DNA of 64,000 bases from positions 2,914,001 to 2,978,000 of the forward strand of contig JBCAML010000002.1 of NCBI GenBank assembly GCA_038503075.1. Reading direction: 5' to 3'. This document shows, one piece after another, positions 10,286-22,867 of this stretch; position 1 is the first letter of the stretch, and every line of letters begins with the position of its first letter. The position numbers and the translations under genes were made by a program. The notes below the pieces were generated by a model. The model was not told the DNA's origin. It did not search any database and saw only the letters and a program-made list of their open reading frames with translations. Source of the DNA: Gyromitra esculenta. Taxonomy: Eukaryota > Ascomycota > Pezizomycetes > Pezizales > Discinaceae.

Positions 10286-11502
10286 CTACAGATCCTTTCT
10301 GAAGACTTCCGGTCCCCATTTCTTACCTGTCAAGGCAGTTAGCCCTTGCGAGTTTTCGCACGACTTCCTTGAACTCATCGGGCCGGGAGGCGGAATATGG
10401 GCCGAGCCCACTGTTCGGCCCTTTCCGGTACCTATCTCAATATTAGCTTCCGAGGAAGAGAATCCAATGGTATAAAGACTGCGCGGATGCCGTGAAACCG
10501 ACACACATATTTCGATCCCAAAAAGGACTATGGTCAGAGAAACCCTGGGGATGACTGACCAACACCAGAACCAGACTTAACTCCTGAATCCTTCCCAGTC
10601 AACGCACCCGTGCCAGTCCCAGTCGTCGCCCCCGTTGGTGCAGGCCCCGGATTATCCCAAGTGGCAGCCTGGGCCGGCATCTGGTCGGCAGAAGCCCTAA
10701 GCGCATCGAGGAGCTTTACGATCGACTCCGGGGTAAGATCTTCGTAGTAATCATCATTAATCTGGATCATTGGAGCTTTTCTCCAACAATTAGCCAGAGC
10801 CCCCAACCTTAACCGGAAGAACCCAAACCATTGACACAAGCACCCAAACACTCCGCCTCACTCAAAGTGAAAACCCCATCCTTAGTGGTCTCGCCCGCCT
10901 TAATTGCCAAATGATCCTCAATCGCCTTCAGAATAGGGTATGCATCGCGGAGCATACACGGTGTGGTCGTGCACAGCTGCAGATGAAACTTGCCCATGGG
11001 GTTACGATTATACATAGTATAAAACGTCGCAACCTCTGCACAGCAAAAAGTCAATTAGATCCCCCACTTCTCCCGTGGTTAGGTCAACCCACCATAGACC
11101 CTCATCGGCGGCATCTCCAATAGCCTCGCCACCTCATTCATAACACTGATACTAGCAAATCCATGCTGTCGCTGTCCAAGATCTAGCAGTGGCATGACCG
11201 CAGCTTTTTTATACTGCGGTGGATACCGCTTCAGGATCTCATCGATGAGTTTCTGGTTCTGCTTAGTGAACGAAAAGGGGATACTTGGATTGTTTTCCGG
11301 CGTGTTGCGGTGCTATATCGAGGGCGGGCTTCGGGGTTAATCAATTGAGCTTTTTCTTTCTTTTTTTTCAGTGACGGTGGGGTTTACGCACCACGTTTAG
11401 AACGTCGCTGCGGCGGACTGCGGTGGTGGCGATACTGCGTGTGCGGAGAGGGGAGATGGGCCGGCTCAGGATGAATCGGCGGATGGGTAGCCGGAATGCC
11501 AT
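10286..11502 (-). CDS. nuo-24: NADH:ubiquinone oxidoreductase 24 kDa subunit (NDUFV2 / NuoE type), mitochondrial
   Basis: Five exons, 11502-11392, 11312-11093, 11035-10829, 10775-10560 and 10431-10286, join in frame to 299 residues. The first 30 or so residues are Arg- and Ser-rich without acids, a mitochondrial presequence. The [2Fe-2S] cluster N1a ligands are all present: C132 and C137 in CTTTPC, C173 and C177 in [24 protein letters not shown] and [17 protein letters not shown] are typical of the family. The tail, [12 protein letters not shown] and [10 protein letters not shown], matches fungal homologues and needs the last intron to be spliced. The Ala/Gly/Thr linker in exon 4 makes it somewhat longer than the Neurospora protein. 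It sits in the NADH-oxidising arm of complex I. Confidence 0.97.
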
Positions 11503-14500
11503 TGCGAGGATGTTGGAGAGAGGGTTGCGCGCTGTGAGGGCCGTATTGGAAGCTATCGCGGGGGTGAGTTTGGAAACGGAGATTGGATTTGCGGGTGCGT
11601 TGATTGGGTGAGATTAGTAAGCTGGTGGACTGGGCCGGGTAAAGCTACGGGGTCGAGTCATGGGTCGTGACGGGGAGCCCTAACCCTTTTGGGAGCCATA
11701 GGTGGAAGTGCTGGGCTTGGGTTGGGGGCCATGGGCTTAGGTTGTAATTACTTGTTGCAGAATTAGGGCAATGGGCTGTGGCTCTTTATCAGTGGACGGG
11801 GAACTGCGGTAAGTTGGAATTGCAATATTGACCACCTTATTTCTTTCTAGTGCTAGCGACTCTTGAGACGTCAAGGGTTAAGGTACAGTATATCGTCACC
11901 TCACCCAAACGAAGTTCCTAGATCTATCAAGTCTAAGAGAAGAAAAAAGAAAGCTGGAAGTGAATTTTGATAAGGCGTTTTACGAGGGATAACATTATAT
12001 ATAATAGTCGTCCTGTATTAGTCAAAATTTACTGGAAGCGTAGCAATCATTGGGTTTGACTACATAGATAGAATCACATATGCATTATGCCTCGCTGTAT
12101 TGTGTTCGAGACTTTCTAATATTGAGCCCATACTTTTATCTCCTGATCCTTGCTTTTCTTATTTGATCCCAAGCACAAGTGGCTCTTATCAATCTAGTGA
12201 TAATCCCCCCCGCGCAACCCCCCCATCAAGCCGTAAGTACCTCAAATATCCTTCTATATTTTCCGGCCTCTGCAACACGTCCAATACCGCCAAATACTTC
12301 CGTTCCCTTTTCTAAAGCATCGTTCTAATAATAGTCTTCACACAATACAGTTCGCTATCTCGTTTAAAACTTCTAATGGTAAAATTCAAAATGTCTGTAG
12401 TTACGACACCTTATTCATAAAGCCTACCGCTGTGAGGTTCTCCGGTCCCCAGGATGATATTTACGGTTGTGGTTTGGAAATAACCAGCGACAGCTTCATT
12501 GACGTGACCGTCAATAGCGCTATGCATTCGCTTACCAATAGGCGTAGGCGCGCGCGGCGTGTCAAGTGGTATCTAGAAACGCAGTTATGATTACAAGTGG
12601 CCGACTAACTGCTCCAGCTATACACACCCGCGTTATCTACAAAGTAGTCCTTAGGTTAATCATTCTAGCCAACATGAATCCTAGAGGTTATGACGCTACT
12701 CATGGAAGAGCCTCAGAACTTTACCTCAGTACAACCCGTCCAAGAATGGTGCTGGGATCATAAATCTAATGCTGTGATGGTGGATATTAGCACACCTACT
12801 CCCATCAGTCACCCGCTATCACTCGCTAAATCAATTTAAACAGTTAATCGATTCGATCAACCACAATTCTAACTTAGAAAGCATCAAAAAGTAAAAGTCA
12901 CAGCCAATCTTAATTGAGCTTCTGGCTTGAAGTGAACGGCGCAGTCAACTTTGGTGTTGGTTGTGGTGATACCTAGAGGAGAAAATAGATAATTTATGGT
13001 TTGAGGGGAGGGTTACTTCAAAACTGTGCAGTTAAGGAATGTATATTTTCAGCCTAAGTGACACTAATGTACCGTTATAGGGTCGTAGTTAAGTTATCCG
13101 GAGGGGCGAAGGTTCGGGCCCGAATCGCTCTAAAATCATACTATTGGTGCGCCCTAGAGAAGAGACTCCTGTCGCTGCTCCTTTTGTCACTATGTGCGGT
13201 TACCTCCCCCCCTTCTGCCAGCATATACTTGATGTGCTCACAGAAACCCGGCGCACATCACCATGAACAAGTAAACCATATAATAATCCTTCGGGACGTC
13301 ATCGCGAAGGCATGTACCACCAACATTGGAAGCTTCAGCTTCAACTGCGATGTCTGTTATAAGTAGTTAAGACTGTCCATGACCTTGGACAGGATAACCC
13401 CCCTTAAGTTTTAGATGGGATTTTGGGAGATCTAGAATAACTGTCACTAGACTCGGAAGACTAGCGCAGTTTCTCAGCAAAGAACATAGAAAGATTTTTA
13501 GGAGGGTAAGCAATATGACGAGAAGCCTAATATCGTTGAATGAAAGGCTTGTCGATACTATGAAAATGAAGTTGAGTAAATACAAGCATGGGGGTAAGCT
13601 GACGAGACGAAAAGAAACCCGATATTTAAAACTTAGATGGAAGATTGTCTGTTATTTTTCTATTTTCTTATTTTCTTATTTTTTTATTTTATTTGTTTGT
13701 TTGGTATGATTTTGTGTTTTTGTTTGTGTTTTTGTTTTAGACAGGCTGAATACATACTTGATCAAATGCAGGTGTGTTTGGTATCACATGTGAAAATCCG
13801 CAGGGTGGCAGATAACGAAAATGCTTGGTAGAGGTTTTGTGTGAAGTTGCACTAATGTTTCAAGCGTTTTGTGGATTTCATTCCCGGACCCGAGCGGACA
13901 GGTGCAGGGTTTATGTGGGGCGGAGGTATATCTGCGGGGGAGAAAATTTTTTGCACTACGGGTTCGAGGAGGACGTCGACGAAAACCCCCGCTTTTGAAA
14001 GTGCGAGTGTTGAGATGCCGATCGATCACTAGTGGCTTGGAGATCAAGTAGCTGAATATTATTTGAATGGGTGACGTGAGGAACCTGCACATGCACCATC
14101 TTGTCTTACCTTGTTTATTTTGCCAGATTCTTTTTGTTATTTGTTTATTTATTTATATCGAAGTTATGTTTTGATAGAGTGTGATTTCTGTAAGCATGGC
14201 TTAATTCCGAGGCAGAGCAGCTCGTGACTTTGTGCCTTGCGCTCGTGCGCTTAACGAGATAAAGTGAAAAAAAACTCTTGGATGGGCCAATCGAGTGATA
14301 ATACATGATATCGTCTCAGATCTCTCCAACGCCCTAATTTTGTACGAGTGTGGCGCTACTCAAGATTTTATGATAAAGCAGCGCATATAACATTGCAAAA
14401 CAATACTACACCGGATAGTCAGTTATTGCACTCGATAAAATGTTTCTGATCTGTACCTCTCTTATGCGTAGCCATTAGCGCTGGGCAGCGTCTGACTACC

Positions 14501-17500
14501 TGAGGTCTTGAGCTTTGAAAGACCTCGAGTTTCCTAAATAACTTAGGGGACGTTACTAGGGCGGCTTATGTCTATCACGATATATCACTCGTACATTATT
14601 GCCCATCTGTCTAAGCTTAGGCGCTAGCACAGCTGTGAACCACATTCCTGAAAAAAATAAGCAACTCACTTGTTTTGTTTGGAATTCATAATATTACAGC
14701 GATGCCACCTACTACATCAGCCTGGAGACACAAAATCAACCTGGATGGACCTTGCAGGAACCCTTTGAGCTGAATATATCACTTGTTTCTATGTCACAAT
14801 GAAAGACAATGTACTAAATATAAGCGCTTACTATGTGAATTATATGCAACTTACCGGATCTTGGTATTTCCTTGAACGAGCTCTATGCACTTATGCTCCC
14901 CCATTTCACTTTTCATTACTAATATATTAGTCTATCGCGAGCCCTAATCTGTGATTATCCGGTCACCCTTGAAAGCAAGCAAAGTCTTACGTTAACTACC
15001 CATACGTACCTATAGCTAATCGACTGAGAGAGTTGCCTTTCATGGAAGATGAATTATACTAAGTGCAGAATTAACGGTCTAGTAAGATCATATCTCACAC
15101 ATATAATCTTTCACACCATATCCCGGAAAGTGCAAAATTACATTTGCGTCTAAAAAATGGTAACAACTCGCTATCAGCTTCGCAACGGTCAGCCTTATCT
15201 ACACATGCATGTTATAGAAAATAAAAAATCTCACTCTTCGATCAGCTCACCACTTTTTTCAGCTCATTAGGGGGGGGTAGTTGGGAGCTCAAGAGCCTCG
15301 TTTTACTCCGCCGAATTTACGATTATGAATGTGGCACCGATGGCCTACATATCCTTGTCCAGTACTATATCCCTGCCACGCTGTCGAGGGCCGAGGAATT
15401 TATATACCCACAGCGGTCTCTGCAGCCGGCGAGATTTTGCTCGCTGTTACCGATATATATCTGTCGCTTCTGTAGAGCGCGGCATATTTTGGGACTCGGG
15501 ACAGTATGTCGGCACGGTTATTGTGATAAATACATGTTGCGTGGTTTCAAAAACCGTATCATTGGCAGACCGGATGAATGGCTGCAGATGGAACGAACAA
15601 TAGGGTTTATACACAACAGCAAGAGTGATATTTATCTTGTGATGAAGACATGTGCTGTATGGAAAAAGAAACAAACGCCTTACGTGAAGATTTGGGGTAG
15701 AGAAAGCATCGGAGTGTTGAAATCCCGAGATCTAATTTGTTACTTTCTTGCCGAACTGGTGAATGCTAGAGCTTAAGCCCGATAAACATCGTTCCCCTGC
15801 TGCTTGAGATCGCTTGGAGTGCTTGTCACTTTTATCATTGTTTATTTTTACCTTCCTTGAAATTGGAAAATTCATGGCTATGGCTGGTACATATATGTAT
15901 CAGATTCACAGATTTCTAATGCTGCCCTAATGCCAAGGGTCGGCTGCGCGGTCAATTTCGGGCGGAAGCAGGCGGGAAGTCATGCCTCCCTTCAAGCCTG
16001 CCAGTAGCCAAACGAGTGTCGCACACCAATAGCAACGTATGTAACCGGTAAGAAAGAAAAGCGGAAGTTAAAAGGAGGAAAAAAAGACCACATCTTTTGA
16101 CCTGCTTCGCATCAGAAGGGGAAGAAAAACAGTAGAGATCTCACATCTGATGGGAATTCGTCGAGGCCGTTATACCCTAGCCATTTTAGAATGTCTCACC
16201 GGAGCCGGAGTATTTTGATTCGAGAAAGAAAAAAAATCCCAAGATCGACACGCGATGACGAAAGAGTATTGTGGCTGAAACGGACGGGTTACTTGCGCAA
16301 CAACATGGCTGTGGTGGGTGAGTGAAACCTGCACTTTTCTTCGCCCAGATTTCCGCAGCGCCGCAATGACCCGTGCGCCAGTGCTGCCCAAGTGCTAGAG
16401 CAGTATTTATTGGCAGCTATTTTGTTACTTTTGCCTATGAAGTCAAGAGAGGGGTTGAAAAAGAAAGGGACGCCTTTTGTTTTTTTCTGCTCTTTGTCGG
16501 TTCCTGGATCTTGACACACTCTGCTGGTTGTCCGTCGACATCGCCCAGACGTTCTGGAGTTCTGAGCACAAGGCAGGGCTACAGGATATCCGAGCACCAG
16601 ACCAGATTGAGAAGTGAGCGATTGACACGCGTCATCCTGTCCGATAATAGGACGGCTCCTAGCTATTCCACCCCCAAAGACAAGTAACGGCCACGCTACA
16701 GGGATCCACTGCCTGGTAAAACGAATCACGAACCAGCATGAGTTTCCGACAGCACGGGCTGTACCGTGATGGGCCGGTTCCAGCAAAAATAGAAGAGTCT
16801 ACAGGGGTAGGAAGTGAAGGAGGGAGAGAGGAAGTGGCGGTGGTGGTGGTGGGGCTACATGTGCTGAAGTTGATATGATGTTTGTTTACTTTGTCGAAAT
16901 CGATAGACAGTTCAACCTGCCGTCCCAAGAGAACCCAGCAACTGATCTTTACCCAGGCAAGTAACCATCATCACCACAGCCGACCCCGTGGTCAACCAAC
17001 CAACCAGCAGCGCTATTCTATGGATAGCACCTTGGAGCCACTTGAGCTGCAAATCATCAACGGTTAGGGCGGCGGACGCACTGGGGAGAGCTAAATTTAT
17101 CTTGTGGGGCATACACAGCTACATGTAGAGTGGACATGCGTCGAGGGACAAAGATGGGACATTCAAGGAAAAACAGCATGTTGCTCAGTAGGGAAAAGGT
17201 CACAGCCAGAGTTTTTACTGGAACGGTCCACTAAAGAGAAGGTCGACTGCTGAAGCTTCCTTCTTCTCTTCCTTCTTCCTTCTCCCTCCCTTCTATCCCG
17301 CACCCGCCGTTGCCCATCACCACTATCCCACTAGTCCTGTCACCTGGTGATCCCACCTCACTACCTCCCACTCCACTCTCCATTCAAATCAACTATTCTG
17401 GTTTGCCTAGCTAGTTTTTTCTGTTTTAACTTGCATAGCAGGAATATAATTCCGTCTCCTCTTTATTTCCCCTCTCCCCATCCCTTCCCCAAGCTATTCT

Positions 17501-17593
17501 GCTCGATCGGAATACATCACGGCTCGAAGGACCTTTCGTTCTGGCAGCAACCGTCTGGACTTAATTGTGCCTCACTTCCCCAAATAATCTAAA
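11503..17593. other. Gene-poor 6 kb region
   Basis: No confident gene. The sequence is relatively AT-rich, with T-rich runs near 13650-13740. A weak split-gene candidate at 12080-12590 is listed separately. Frames at 13058-13366 (hydrophobic run then scattered Cys) and 15489-15776 have no recognisable domain. The last 400 bases before the chitin synthase start are pyrimidine-rich (17260-17300 and 17460-17500), as is common in fungal promoters. Confidence 0.5.
12080..12590 (+). pseudogene. Possible small secreted-protein gene with one intron and an internal stop (weak)
   Basis: An ATG at 12080 opens a frame with a hydrophobic run (LLILAFLI) that looks like a signal peptide, but a TGA at 12164-12166 interrupts it. 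A perfect GTAAGT donor follows at 12233, and a TCTAAT branch-like site with an ATACAG acceptor lies at 12350. Joined in phase, the second exon is open for 79 codons to a TGA at 12588-12590. If real, it is a decayed small protein. No homology is recognised and chance is a serious alternative. Confidence 0.2.
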
Positions 17594-20500
17594 ATGGCGT
17601 ATCACGGTATTCAGGGCGATCCGCCTGTTGACTACCCCGAAGCCCACACTCTCCATGACTATCCAGCTCAATCCCAAGACAGCCTCGACGAAGCCCATGA
17701 GAGAGTCCCTCTTACTAGCATTTACCCAGAACAAATGCAGCACCCATTCCAGGGGCCCTTTGATGAGTCGTCCTCTCGATCATCTACTCCAGAGGGCATG
17801 CGTTCAAGTACACATGCGCAATTTGCTCAAGGACCATATCTTACACATTCTACGGGATCGTCTACACCGACCCTGTCATCTACACCAACCCTGTTGTCCT
17901 CAGCCCAGGCCAGTGGACGAGAAAGCGGACGGGAGAGTATAATGTCAATGGACGGTGACTGGCGACGGAGACAGGCAGGGACTGGGTTGAGAAGATATGC
18001 AACGAGGAGAGTCAAGTTGCAGCAGGGCCAGGTTTTATCTATCGAGTATCCGGTGCCTTCCGCGGTTTCAAACGCCATCCAATTGAAATATAAAAATGGG
18101 AGTGGAGATTCAGCAACCACTGAATTTACACACATGAGATGTATGAGCCGTCGAATTTGCCCTGAAAAATCTCTGCATTGTAGAAATATAATTCTGATGT
18201 ATTGGACCCACAGATACCGCTGCCACCTGTGATCCCGACGACTTCACCCTGAAAAACGGGTATGACTTGCGACCAAGGATGTATAATCGACACACGGAGC
18301 TCTTGATCGCAATAACCTACTACAATGAAGACAAAGTACTGACTGCACGCACGCTGCACGGCGTCATGCAAAACGTCCGTGACATTGTCAACTTGAAAAA
18401 ATCAGAGTTCTGGTGGAAAGGAGGTGCTGCTTGGCAGAAGATTGTGGTGTGCTTAGTTTTCGACGGAATCGATCCTTGCGACAAAAATACCTTGGACGTG
18501 TTGGCGACAGTTGGTATTTTCCAGGATGGTGTCATGAAAAAAGATGTTGATGGCAAAGAAACAACTGCTCATATTGTAAGTTGGACGATTTTGCACGGTC
18601 GAGATCATCGCACCTGCAAGCCCCTCCCGCCTGCTTCCAACGTGAGACGGCCTGTGGTCTCTTGTGTTACAGGAGATGCGGTTGGAAGGATGCTATTTTA
18701 AGCCTCTCATGCAATCCTCTCGCGCCTCCTGGGGCATAGATCGCCAACCGTGTTCACTTCCAATACCATTTGATACTAGGTGCGGGCTTGAGCTAACAAA
18801 TTCATGCGTGTAGTTCGAATATACGACTCAGATCTCCGTCACCTCGCATCAAAGTCTCGTCCGCCCAGTGGATGACAACGACGAGAAATGCTTTCCGCCA
18901 GTGCAGCTGATGTTCTGTCTTAAGCAGCGCAACACAAAGAAGATCAATTCCCATCGATGGCTTTTTAATGCTTTTGGACGAATTTTGAACCCAGAAGTTT
19001 GCATCCTGCTGGATGCGGGAACGAAACCAGGCCCAAAGAGTATCCTTGCCCTGTGGGAGGCGTTTTATAACGATAAGAACTTGGGCGGTGCATGTGGAGA
19101 AATTCACACCATGTTAGGCAAGGGCGGGAGAAATCTTGTCAATCCACTTGTGGCAGCTCAGAATTTCGAGTATAAGATTTCAAATATCCTAGATAAACCG
19201 CTAGAGTCTTCTTTCGGTTATGTCAGCGTGTTGGTGAGTCTCCCCTTCTTGAGAAGTGTAGTTGAAGCCCAGAGTGCTTGTCGAGTGCTTTTGCGTGTAA
19301 CTCATGGAGGATCACTCGATGGTCTCCATTGGCGCACTAGGCCCAAGAGAAGTAGGAAAATGATGCTGATGTGTTTCTTATGTTTAGCCTGGTGCTTTCT
19401 CGGCGTACCGCTTCAGAGCCATCATGGGGCGCCCACTCGAACAATATTTCCACGGAGATCACACGCTCTCTGCTCGTTTCGGCAAGAAGGGGATTGACGG
19501 AATGAATATCTTCAAGAAAAACATGTTTTTGGCCGAGGACCGTATTCTTTGTTTCGAACTTGTCGCAAAAGCTGGTTCAAAATGGCATTTGACATACGTT
19601 AGGGCGTCTAAGGCGGAGACAGACGTTCCTGAGGGTGCTGCCGAGTTTATTTCTCAGCGAAGGAGATGGCTTAATGGCTCGTTCGCCGCTGGTATCTATT
19701 CGCTTATGCACTTTGGGAGGATGTATTCAAGCTCGCATAATATCGTCCGAATGTTCTTTCTGCACTTGCAGCTGCTTTATAATATTTTTGCAACCTTTAT
19801 GAGTTGGTTTAGCATTGGTATGTGCACAGCTTTCTGCTGACCTCGAGGCACAAACTGACTTTTGGAAACTAGGGAGTTTTTGGCTAACTACTTCGGTCAT
19901 CATGGATCTCGTCGGAAACCCAACTGCTGAAGAGAAAAAGAGTGGTAAAGTCGCTTGGCCGTTTGGTGCAACGGTGACGCCGATTGTAAACAGCATGATG
20001 AAATACCTCTATTTGGCTTTTGTGATTCTGCAGTTTATCCTTGCGCTTGGTAATAGACCTAAAGGGTATGTATCCGCTATCCTCAGCGGTTGCAGGATTA
20101 TTACTGACAGTACGTGTTTTCAATAGCTCCAAACAAACATACATCGTCAGTTTTGTGGTTTTCTCGCTATTACAGCTATATGTCCTCATCCTTTCCTTTT
20201 ACCTTGTTTTCAGGGCATTCTCTGGCTCAGCTGGATGGGACGATCTATCGGGAACAAAGAGCGTGGCAGAATTCATCGGCAGGTTCTTTACTTCTAATAC
20301 TGGTCTCATCATCCTCGCCCTGGCATCCACGTATGGAATCTATTTCCTCGCATCATTCATGTATCTGGACCCATGGCACATGATCCACAGCTTTTTCCAA
20401 TACGTCTTGATGGCCTCTTCGTACACAAACATTCTCAACGTCTACGCGTTCTGTAATTGGCACGACGTCTCGTGGGGTACCAAGGGTTCTGATAAAGCTG

Positions 20501-20967
20501 AGGCACTTCCATCAGCCAAGACTAAAACGGAGGGCAAATCGAAAGTTATCGACGAGCCTGAGAAACCGCAGGCAGACATCGATCAGGCGTTCGAAGAGAC
20601 AGTCAAACGTGCGCTCGCACCATTTAAGGTCGAAGAGGAGGTTGAAACGAAGACGCTTGACGACTCGTATAAGAGTTTCAGAACGAGACTCATTACTGCG
20701 TGGATTTTTAGTAACTGTGCGGTTGTTGTCGTTTTTACATCTGAAAACTTTGATTGGTTGGGTACCAACTCGACTGTGCGCACTGCTTGGTTTTTCAGAT
20801 TCATCCTGCTAGCTACAGCGGCGCTGTCGTTTTTTAGGTTTATTGGCTGTGTCTGGGTAAGTTCTGACCTTCTATATTTTCGCTATTGGAGAAGATTTGT
20901 TTCTGACATTTCATGCCTGCAGTTCCTTGGGAAATCGTCTATTCTTTGCTGTTTCACAAGGCGCTAG
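17594..20967 (+). CDS. Chitin synthase, class III type (GT2 family)
   Basis: Seven exons, 17594-18140, 18214-18575, 18814-19233, 19388-19817, 19873-20065, 20127-20856 and 20923-20967, join in frame to 908 residues. It polymerises UDP-GlcNAc into chitin at the plasma membrane. The N-terminal ~130 residues are Ser/Pro-rich; then come the chitin synthase N domain ([19 protein letters not shown]) and the catalytic core with E493-D494-R495 and QRRRW starting at Q533. [15 protein letters not shown] is formed across intron 3. Several TM helices follow, and the CCFTRR ending needs the last intron. The MAYHG start and short N terminus point to class III (ChsB/ChsG-like) rather than class I or II; this class call is from memory of family patterns. 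Intron 2 is long (238 nt). Confidence 0.96.
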
Positions 20968-21898
20968 GACGCGCTCTCAGCGGCGGAACGGTACTTTTTC
21001 ATCGGGGAAAGTGATGTATTCGCAATTTTCTTCATATTGGGGGTTTCTTTTATATTCATAGCTTTTCATTTGTGTAACGCGATCACGGCTTGGATAAATC
21101 ATGTGGGGTTGGATTATCGGTACTAGATTTGGGCAACTTTTTCTTTCTGTTTTTCTAGGGGTGCTTACTTTCTTTTCTACGAAGATATCTTATATTAGCA
21201 AAACGAGGTTGCAGTTAGTGGGAGGGTCAAATATTCTGACTGACTATGCACTGTGGAAAATTTGGTGTATCATGTGCTGGCTAAAATAGGGTTTCTTGTT
21301 ATTTTCATTGTATATAATGATACTATTTTTCTACTAATAACTGGATTTCTTAATGTTGTTTTGTGGTAGGGTGGGATACTAATGTGTTTCGGTCCTGTTA
21401 TGCCATAAATATCTCGAGTGGGTGCAACGAAACGTGACCCTGAACAGGGCGAAGTTTTTAGTGTAATTACTTTGCCACAGATCAGCCTAATTTCACTAGT
21501 GAAAACGGCTACCAATACAATACACTAGCGCGGCTTAGAGTGAGATCTCTTCTCTTCTGGTGTGTTGGCTGTTTTTGGTGTAAGTGCTGTTCCAAGGAGA
21601 CAGTAGCATTTATACATGTATTTGCTAGAGGCATTAATTACCGGCGAGCTTCCTGATATGTTTCACGGCGGCTTAGTGATTCTACTAACGTGGCCCACTA
21701 GCCCGCATGCGCATGACCAAGTCACAAACTGATATCTTATGGTAGCCTATAGAGTTAATGAGCAAGGGATGCGTTTACTCATCGTTTATCACTCTTATAT
21801 ACCATTAACTACCTGTAAATTTTATTTATTTATTTATTATTTCATTCAGCACATTACCTGTAAATTATAATTCAATACGGACGAGCCTTAAGTCATAG
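20968..21898. other. Intergenic region between chitin synthase and glycosylase (convergent genes)
   Basis: The shared 3' region of two convergent genes. It contains AT-rich sequence and a TTTATT run near 21820-21840. No coding frame of interest or RNA gene was seen. Confidence 0.5.
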
Positions 21899-22867
21899 CT
21901 ACCCCCCTACGCTCCTTGGTGCAGTTTCACCTCTTTCTATCCTTCTTTCCTGCACCCAGTCTCCTAGCTCCTTCCAAATAGCTCTTTTAAACTCAGGACT
22001 ATAGGCAGCAACAAGCCCACTCGTGCTTGGCACCACAAACGCCCTACACCCATCCCATTCGTCTTGGCCAGCAAACCTTATATCCTGCCATCCCCAGCTA
22101 AACTCAGTCTTCTTCATACCTCTCCCAGTTTTATTACGCCATATAGCTTCCCATATAGCCTTCCCAACCAAACAAACCGCCTCAGGGCGCCACCTCCTCA
22201 TCTTCTCCTCTAGCTCCGGAACAGAGCCCACCATCTCCTCCTTCGATAACTCTGCAGCGTCCCTAGACGGCCGAGACACCAGGTTTGTATGTCCGAGCGA
22301 GTACAATGCTGGCAGCTGCACATCCATCGCCGGCGGGAGCTGTCGGTCCGGCGTACACCCTGACGAGTGGAGTAGCCGCCAGAAGGAGTTTGTTGGAGAG
22401 GCATACGCGTGTCCAGCCGCGGCCGTAGTGAGACCAGGGTTGAAACCGATGAACACGCATATTAGCCCCGAGGAGAGGGCGTCTGGTATTCCAGAGAGGT
22501 GGGCGTATGTTGATGGCGGAGCATAGCCAGTATGTTTCTGTTTCTTCTTTTTTGGTTTTACAGCGGTGGTGGTGGTGGTGGTGGTTTCTTCGGGTCCCCT
22601 CTTTTGGATGGAGGCCGAGAAGGTTCGTTTTCTGGGGGCTATGGACCGTGTTGTAGTAGTGCTTGCAGAACGCGTTTTATGGGCGGGCGGCGCGGCAAAT
22701 AGGAATTTTGTGAGCGCGCCGTTGAAAGATGGGGGTGGTCTTGGGGGTTCTCCTTCTTCGTCTTGGTCCGCTTTATCCCTTTCTTCCCCAAATCCTTCGT
22801 CTGAGGTTATTCCATGCGGCATTTTGGACACCCTTTCGGATACATCTAATGACCGCTGAGATCTCAA
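21899..22867 (-). CDS. G/T(U)-mismatch-specific DNA glycosylase (Mug/TDG family)
   Basis: A single uninterrupted exon of 322 residues. The first ~115 residues are low-complexity and end in a basic cluster (KPKKKKQK), a likely nuclear signal. The catalytic domain carries the two family motifs: GFNPG at 141-145, with N143 in the position of the catalytic Asn, and VVPSTSG at 278-284, the loop that inserts into the DNA. Family members remove uracil or thymine from mismatches with guanine, the products of cytosine or 5-methylcytosine deamination. M16 is an equally possible start. The gene converges with chitin synthase. A substrate on methylated DNA is inference from the family and from DNMT5 in the same window. 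Confidence 0.93.
   Translation of the reverse strand: MRSQRSLDVSERVSKMPHGITSDEGFGEERDKADQDEEGEPPRPPPSFNGALTKFLFAAPPAHKTRSASTTTTRSIAPRKRTFSASIQKRGPEETTTTTTTAVKPKKKKQKHTGYAPPSTYAHLSGIPDALSSGLICVFIGFNPGLTTAAAGHAYASPTNSFWRLLHSSGCTPDRQLPPAMDVQLPALYSLGHTNLVSRPSRDAAELSKEEMVGSVPELEEKMRRWRPEAVCLVGKAIWEAIWRNKTGRGMKKTEFSWGWQDIRFAGQDEWDGCRAFVVPSTSGLVAAYSPEFKRAIWKELGDWVQERRIERGETAPRSVGG

Noticed and set aside
13081..13135. tRNA-like block with GGTTCGGGCCCGAATC
   Set aside because: The apparent T-arm cannot be combined with a matching acceptor stem, D-arm and anticodon arm at proper spacing.
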